Below are positions 18,055 through 22,177 of a DNA stretch of 22,177 bases, piece after piece. The position numbers were made by a program, and so were the translations under genes. The notes under the pieces were generated by a model. It did not search any database. It was not told the origin of the DNA and saw nothing but the letters and a program-made list of their open reading frames with translations. This DNA is from Didymodactylos carnosus (lineage: Eukaryota; Rotifera; Eurotatoria; Philodinida; Philodinidae), in contig CAJNOQ010002911.1 of the NCBI GenBank assembly GCA_905250885.1, positions 1-22,177 on the forward strand, given 5' to 3'. Numbering within the stretch: the stretch's first letter is position 1; each line of letters begins with the position of its first letter.

Positions 18055-18785
18055 GTCGGACAAGAAGAAAAACATCGTCAACAAAAAGGCAAACAATTGT
18101 TGAAGGAGGAAAAATGCTGAGGAGGTCATTGATAAAAATGAGGGAAAGGATGGGATCTAATATACGTATTTGGGGAACTCCTAACACTGTGGGCACTGAA
18201 CTGGGTCGTTTATTGTTAACGGAAACAATTTGTTTCCGTTTACAGAGATAGGAACTGAGCCATTGGTAAAGCGGCCCATCGATACTTGCTAGGGACAATT
18301 TTGTGAGGAGTAACCGATGGAGTACGCTATCGAACGCTTTTGAGAAATCAAACGCCATCCCTATGGCCTTATTTAAAGATGCTTACTCAACTCGTTGGTG
18401 ACATGAAGGAATGCATCAACGGTACTAGATTGTGGACGGAAACCGAACTTTACACGAGAAAAAAAATTTGTTTGCTCAAAATGACGTAGGAGTGCTTGTT
18501 GGACTAACATTTCGAAAACTTTACTGACGTTCAATAATAACGAAATCAGGCGTTAATTGGAACAGTGTGAACTGCCTTAATCAAAGCCGATTTCTATAAC
18601 TCAGGAAAAATCCCATTTACTAACGATTTCTTAAACACAAGATGTAACTGTGGTCCTAGTACATTAGCGCAGAGCTGGAGAAATGGGAACTGCGTCAATC
18701 CCCTTGGTTTTTTCTTTTTTAATGATTTTATCAAAACTATGATTTCAGCTAATACTTTTGGATCGAAGTTCTCTCGATATGTAGA
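18055..18785 (-). pseudogene. Non-LTR retrotransposon reverse transcriptase, fingers and palm (decayed)
   Basis: Read on the - strand from about 18785 to 18055, the fragments are KTKGIDAVPISPALR, then FKKSLVNGIFPEL-KSALIK, then VKFGFRPQSSTVDAFLHVTNE, and DFSKAFDSVLHRLLLTKLSL. These are followed by YQWLSSYLCKRKQIVSVNN, GVPQIRILDPILSLIFINDL and LFVDDVFLLV. That is the standard order of RT blocks 1-5. The usual GVPQGS-LGP is here GVPQIRILDP and FADD is FVDD. Together with stops and frameshifts upstream of 18360, this indicates an inactive copy. The 351-nt stretch 18008-18358 is still open. The remainder of the RT continues at 16698-15937 after an insertion. The endonuclease and ORF1 are not seen; the copy appears 5'-truncated, as is common for LINEs. 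Confidence 0.88.
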
Positions 18786-19131
18786 ATAAACTGATTTTCC
18801 ATATAACCAAAATATTTAAGTACTCTATTATTCTGTCATTTAAAACATACCTTTGTATTTTTCTTCGTCTTTTCAAATTTCTCTTATCTAATATTTTTGT
18901 ATGCTTGAATGTTATGTATATTTATTTGTAGGTCGCTATACTTCTTCTATTATATATGAAATATTTACTTAGTAGCAAAAAAAGTAAGTAGTCTAGATTT
19001 TTATTTTTGTTCTGTTTACTTATTTCATCCTTTCTTTACACTATAAATAGCAAAACGTTTTATTTGGCCATAAATTGTATGATATTGTTAGTACCAAAAA
19101 AACATGATAATGACAGATAACAAAAACAACA
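18786..19131 (+). other. Upstream region of the FGD-like gene
   Basis: T-rich DNA with no coding-like frame. A possible 5' untranslated exon, 18932-18983, is flanked by tatttgtag and gtaagt, but nothing else supports it. An in-frame TGA at 19111-19113 lies 18 nt before ATG 19132. Confidence 0.4.
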
Positions 19132-22100
19132 ATGGCATCGTCGAATAAATCAACACAGTTTCGGTTTAAAAGTTACAGCAATTGGCCATCACAACAATTT
19201 GAATCATTTGATAAAAATTTAAATAATGATTTGATATTACCAGTAAAACATTTATCATCTTCACAGCAACCATCAGGGTCATTTGAAATAGATTTAGATC
19301 AAGAGTCTATTTCATTTTCTAAAAAGACTTTTGCTTCTAAACGCAGTGTTTTCTCAACTCCAGTATCTGTCTCATTCATTAAAAATAGTTCGATGATACC
19401 AGCACAGGAAAACATACCTGTTGGTGGTCTGGAAAAATTATATGAAACAAATGATATGATAACTGAGCGAAAATCTGTTGTAACTGAAACTAATCGACAA
19501 ATAAAACCAAGACGTCGTTCACCTCCTCCTCCTCCTCCACCATCACCAAAAATTAGCTCAACTAAAATTTCAATCGGTCGCACAAACAAACCATCAGTAT
19601 CCACGACTGTTACCAATGTTACAATAAGTAAGACAATTTTTATTTTTATAGAGAATTGCTTTTTTTTGTTACTTTGCCTTTCTATAACTAAGTGAGTCTT
19701 CTTGTTAAGCGCTCTATTTTCATCTCAATTTTAGATACACATAAACAAGATACATCATTCAAGACCATAACAACTGAGTCAACAACGGTCACGAAAACTA
19801 CCAAGTATTCATCGAGAACAGACACAAAAAAGTCAGATGTTTCAGTAAAATCGAGTAATCAACAAATATTATCGAATGTGGAACGGAAAGATGAGAAAAA
19901 TGATACCTGTGCACCTAAAAAATCATTATTATCGACTTATTCTAAAAAAATATCGTTGGATAATGGAACTGAAAAACAATTATCGAAGAATAATAGCAAC
20001 AAAGAACAAACGATTCAACCAGTGTTAACAGCGCATTCTTCAATTGCAGATATAGATAGTAAAGAAGTAGCAAGGTCGTTCTCAAAGGTACAAATTACAT
20101 TTAAGAATTTCATTTCTTATCGGAGATGTCTACGGTTTTATTGCAGGCACTTGACTTTTTTCAGAAACAAGAGGAACAACAGCAACTAGCAGATCGTTTG
20201 TCATCTTTCAAACAAATCGAACGCAATTCGTACGAACGTTCTTCCTCATCATCTCCATATTCATCTAAACCAAAAATTAGTTCATTGGCAGACATCTCAT
20301 TAAAAAATAATCATGAGAACAATAATAATAATTATACTACCGTTGATAATACATCTTTAAAGTGCTCAAAATATAATCGAAATTTATCAGATTCATCATT
20401 CTCGGATGAAGAAGAAGATTCTGAACAGGTTAGAAAATTATACAATTAGTAATTTATCTTCCATTTGAAGAATGCAAACTTTATTAAATGATAGTAACGA
20501 CAGATTCTGTCAGAAAAGCTAGAATGTTTTAAATGTTTGTCTAAACTTTGCACTTGATCATTTTGTTTTTCTGTAGAATCTTGAAAATCTTGAAAAAAAA
20601 GTCCATATCTATTTGAGTAGCAAAAAATTTTTGAAACATGACTATTGGCCTTTGATGGTGCATCTATTTAATTAAATATTTTTTTTTAGAAATGCATTGA
20701 CTCGTCTGCAACATCTTCCAGTGAAATGACGGATAAACTGTACAAATGTATTGAAGAATTATGGAAAACAGAAAAAACCTATGTTCATATTTTAAACGTT
20801 TTATCATCTGAACTACCATTTGAAGTGAATAAATTGTGCGGTACCGATGATGCGATAGTCAACCAGTTCAATTCGACATATAAACCCTTACTGGGAGCGT
20901 TACAAGCTATTTATAAACTTCATTGTGATACTTTATTACCAAAACTAACACCGTACGTTCATAATTGGGAAACATTACGGGGAAATACGAGCCGTAATGT
21001 ATGGTCTATCTTTCATGATAATTCTCAGTTTATCTCGGTATTGTACAAAGATTATTATGTACGTATTAGTGAATCACAAACGAAACTAGATGATTTATGT
21101 AAATTACATTCATGTTTGAACGATGCCATGTTAAAAGTACAAACATTTATGGGAAATTTATATCCGATGAGTCAACTGAATTGTCCGAATCAACGATTAT
21201 TACGATATATATTATGCATGAAAACATATATGAAATATTTGGATAAACAATCAAAAGAATATCAATTAACAAAATCGATCCATGATGAATTAGATCGTAC
21301 TGCGTGTGATTGTCAAGAAGCTCTCACTGTGTCATCCATTGTATTGAATGATTTAAATGATCGTTTAGATAATAAATTTGAATGTTATAAAGATCAACGA
21401 AAGTTATTATGGTGTGGTTATCTAAAAAAACAATCACCTAGAACAAATCGTGACATTGCTCAACGTTATGTTATCTTATTTTCTGATTGTATGCTTGTCT
21501 GTAATGAGTTATCATCGAAAAAACTGGAAATAAAAAAAGAATTATCCATAAAAAATATGACAGTGGATGAGGTTCATTCAACAGACAGCAATAATAGTAA
21601 TACATCGTTGAACATGACTGTATCAGCATCCTTATCTTCATTAACGGAATTACAACAACAGCAACAACAGCAAAAATGTCGATTTCGTATTAATGCCATT
21701 GAAAAAGCGTATGAATTTATAGCTGATGATGAAAAAGATAAGCAAATATGGATCAAAAAAATTGAACAGGCTATCGACGAGTATAGTAAACGAGTTACCC
21801 ATATTATTCCAAGAAAACCTTATTCGACCGAAACAATGTCTACTTCTTCTACTTTGCTTGGTTTTCGGGCACCGATTTGGGTGAATGATGTGGATGTTTC
21901 TCGATGTCAAATATGTAATACAAAATTTCCACAAATTAATATTGTACGAATTAGTTTGTCAAATAAACATCATTGTCGTGCATGTGGAAAAGCCGTTTGT
22001 TCATCGTGTTCGTCTAAAAAATGTTTACTCGATTATAATAAAGCTATGGGCGAAAGTCGTGTATGTGATGCTTGTTATAATGAACTTACAGCAGTAACAA

Positions 22101-22177
22101 AACAGTCGCCAATCATAACATCGTCACCACGACCTCGTGTGCAATTAGTGAATGTTACACGTGATCCGGATCAAACA
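19132..22177 (+). CDS. FGD: FGD-family RhoGEF with DH, PH and FYVE domains (3' end outside window)
   Basis: FGD proteins are guanine-nucleotide exchange factors for Cdc42-type Rho GTPases, recruited to phosphoinositide membranes. Exons are 19132-19627, 19735-20087, 20147-20428 and 20690-22177 (open at the window end), all GT-AG and in frame: 873 codons. Residues 1-390 are Ser/Thr/Lys-rich and probably disordered, with a poly-Pro run near 131-137 that could bind SH3 domains. The DH domain is about 391-610 (EELWKTEKTYVHIL; QRLLRYIL near 545). PH1 runs about 615-742, opening LLWCGYLKK and closing IWIKKIEQAI, with a poly-Gln insert near 699. FYVE is about 773-845: WVND, CQIC, HHCRACG, CSSC, RVCDAC. 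The WVND start and HHCRACGKAVC resemble FGD5/FGD6 more than FGD1. A second PH would be expected beyond the window. ATG 19132 has an A-rich context and an upstream in-frame stop. Confidence 0.9.
20429..20689 (+). other. Intron 3 of the FGD-like gene
   Basis: 261 nt from gttaga to tttttttag, phase 0. It joins the low-complexity N-terminal part to the single large exon that holds the DH, PH and FYVE domains. No element is visible in it. Confidence 0.75.

Noticed and set aside
17187..18103. Two near-identical ~100-aa open frames, one on each strand
   Set aside because: They are the same sequence read outward from the two palindrome arms. Duplication by symmetry is not independent evidence of coding; kept only as a remark in the foldback entry.
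4122..22177. PPIP5K and FGD as an operon or functional cluster
   Set aside because: They are about 5.5 kb apart with a dead LINE between them, and there is no shared regulatory signal visible; the phosphoinositide link is thematic only.

Overview
The window looks like a piece of AT-rich animal nuclear DNA. It holds two multi-exon protein genes on the + strand with short GT-AG introns (mostly 47-70 nt), separated by DNA full of mobile-element debris. Compact introns, AT-biased codons, a MULE-type transposase tail, a broken LINE and several foldback elements would suit a bdelloid rotifer or another small-genome invertebrate. That assignment is inference; the sequence has no taxon-specific marker I can name.

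Layout. 1-234: C-terminal end of a probable MULE/FLYWCH-type transposase ORF. 235-4121: no credible gene; a short degenerate tandem repeat (317-403) and a 955-bp foldback (2849-3803) whose loop holds an inverted copy of a 66-bp segment found outside it. 4122-13655: complete PPIP5K/Vip1 gene (inositol pyrophosphate kinase-phosphatase), modelled here as 30 exons, 3816 nt, 1271 aa, including a 37-nt microexon. One intron (4501-4565) appears to need a GT-TG splice. Intron 24 (9656-12582) is 2927 bp against a typical 60 and contains three unrelated inverted-repeat elements.

13656-15306: downstream DNA, then coding-like but broken segments of an unrecognised gene. 15937-18785: a decayed non-LTR retrotransposon on the - strand, split just after its FVDD catalytic box by about 1.37 kb that includes an almost perfect palindrome (392-bp arms, 47-bp loop, 17224-18054). 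19132-22177: start and most of an FGD-family RhoGEF gene (DH-PH-FYVE), four exons seen, 873 codons, running off the window end.

PPIP5K makes soluble inositol pyrophosphates, while FGD proteins activate Cdc42-type GTPases at phosphoinositide membranes. The two genes are adjacent, but nothing here shows co-regulation. The most unusual features are the GT-TG intron, the nest of foldbacks in one PPIP5K intron, the near-perfect palindrome in the LINE, and an enlarged loop in the FGD FYVE finger.
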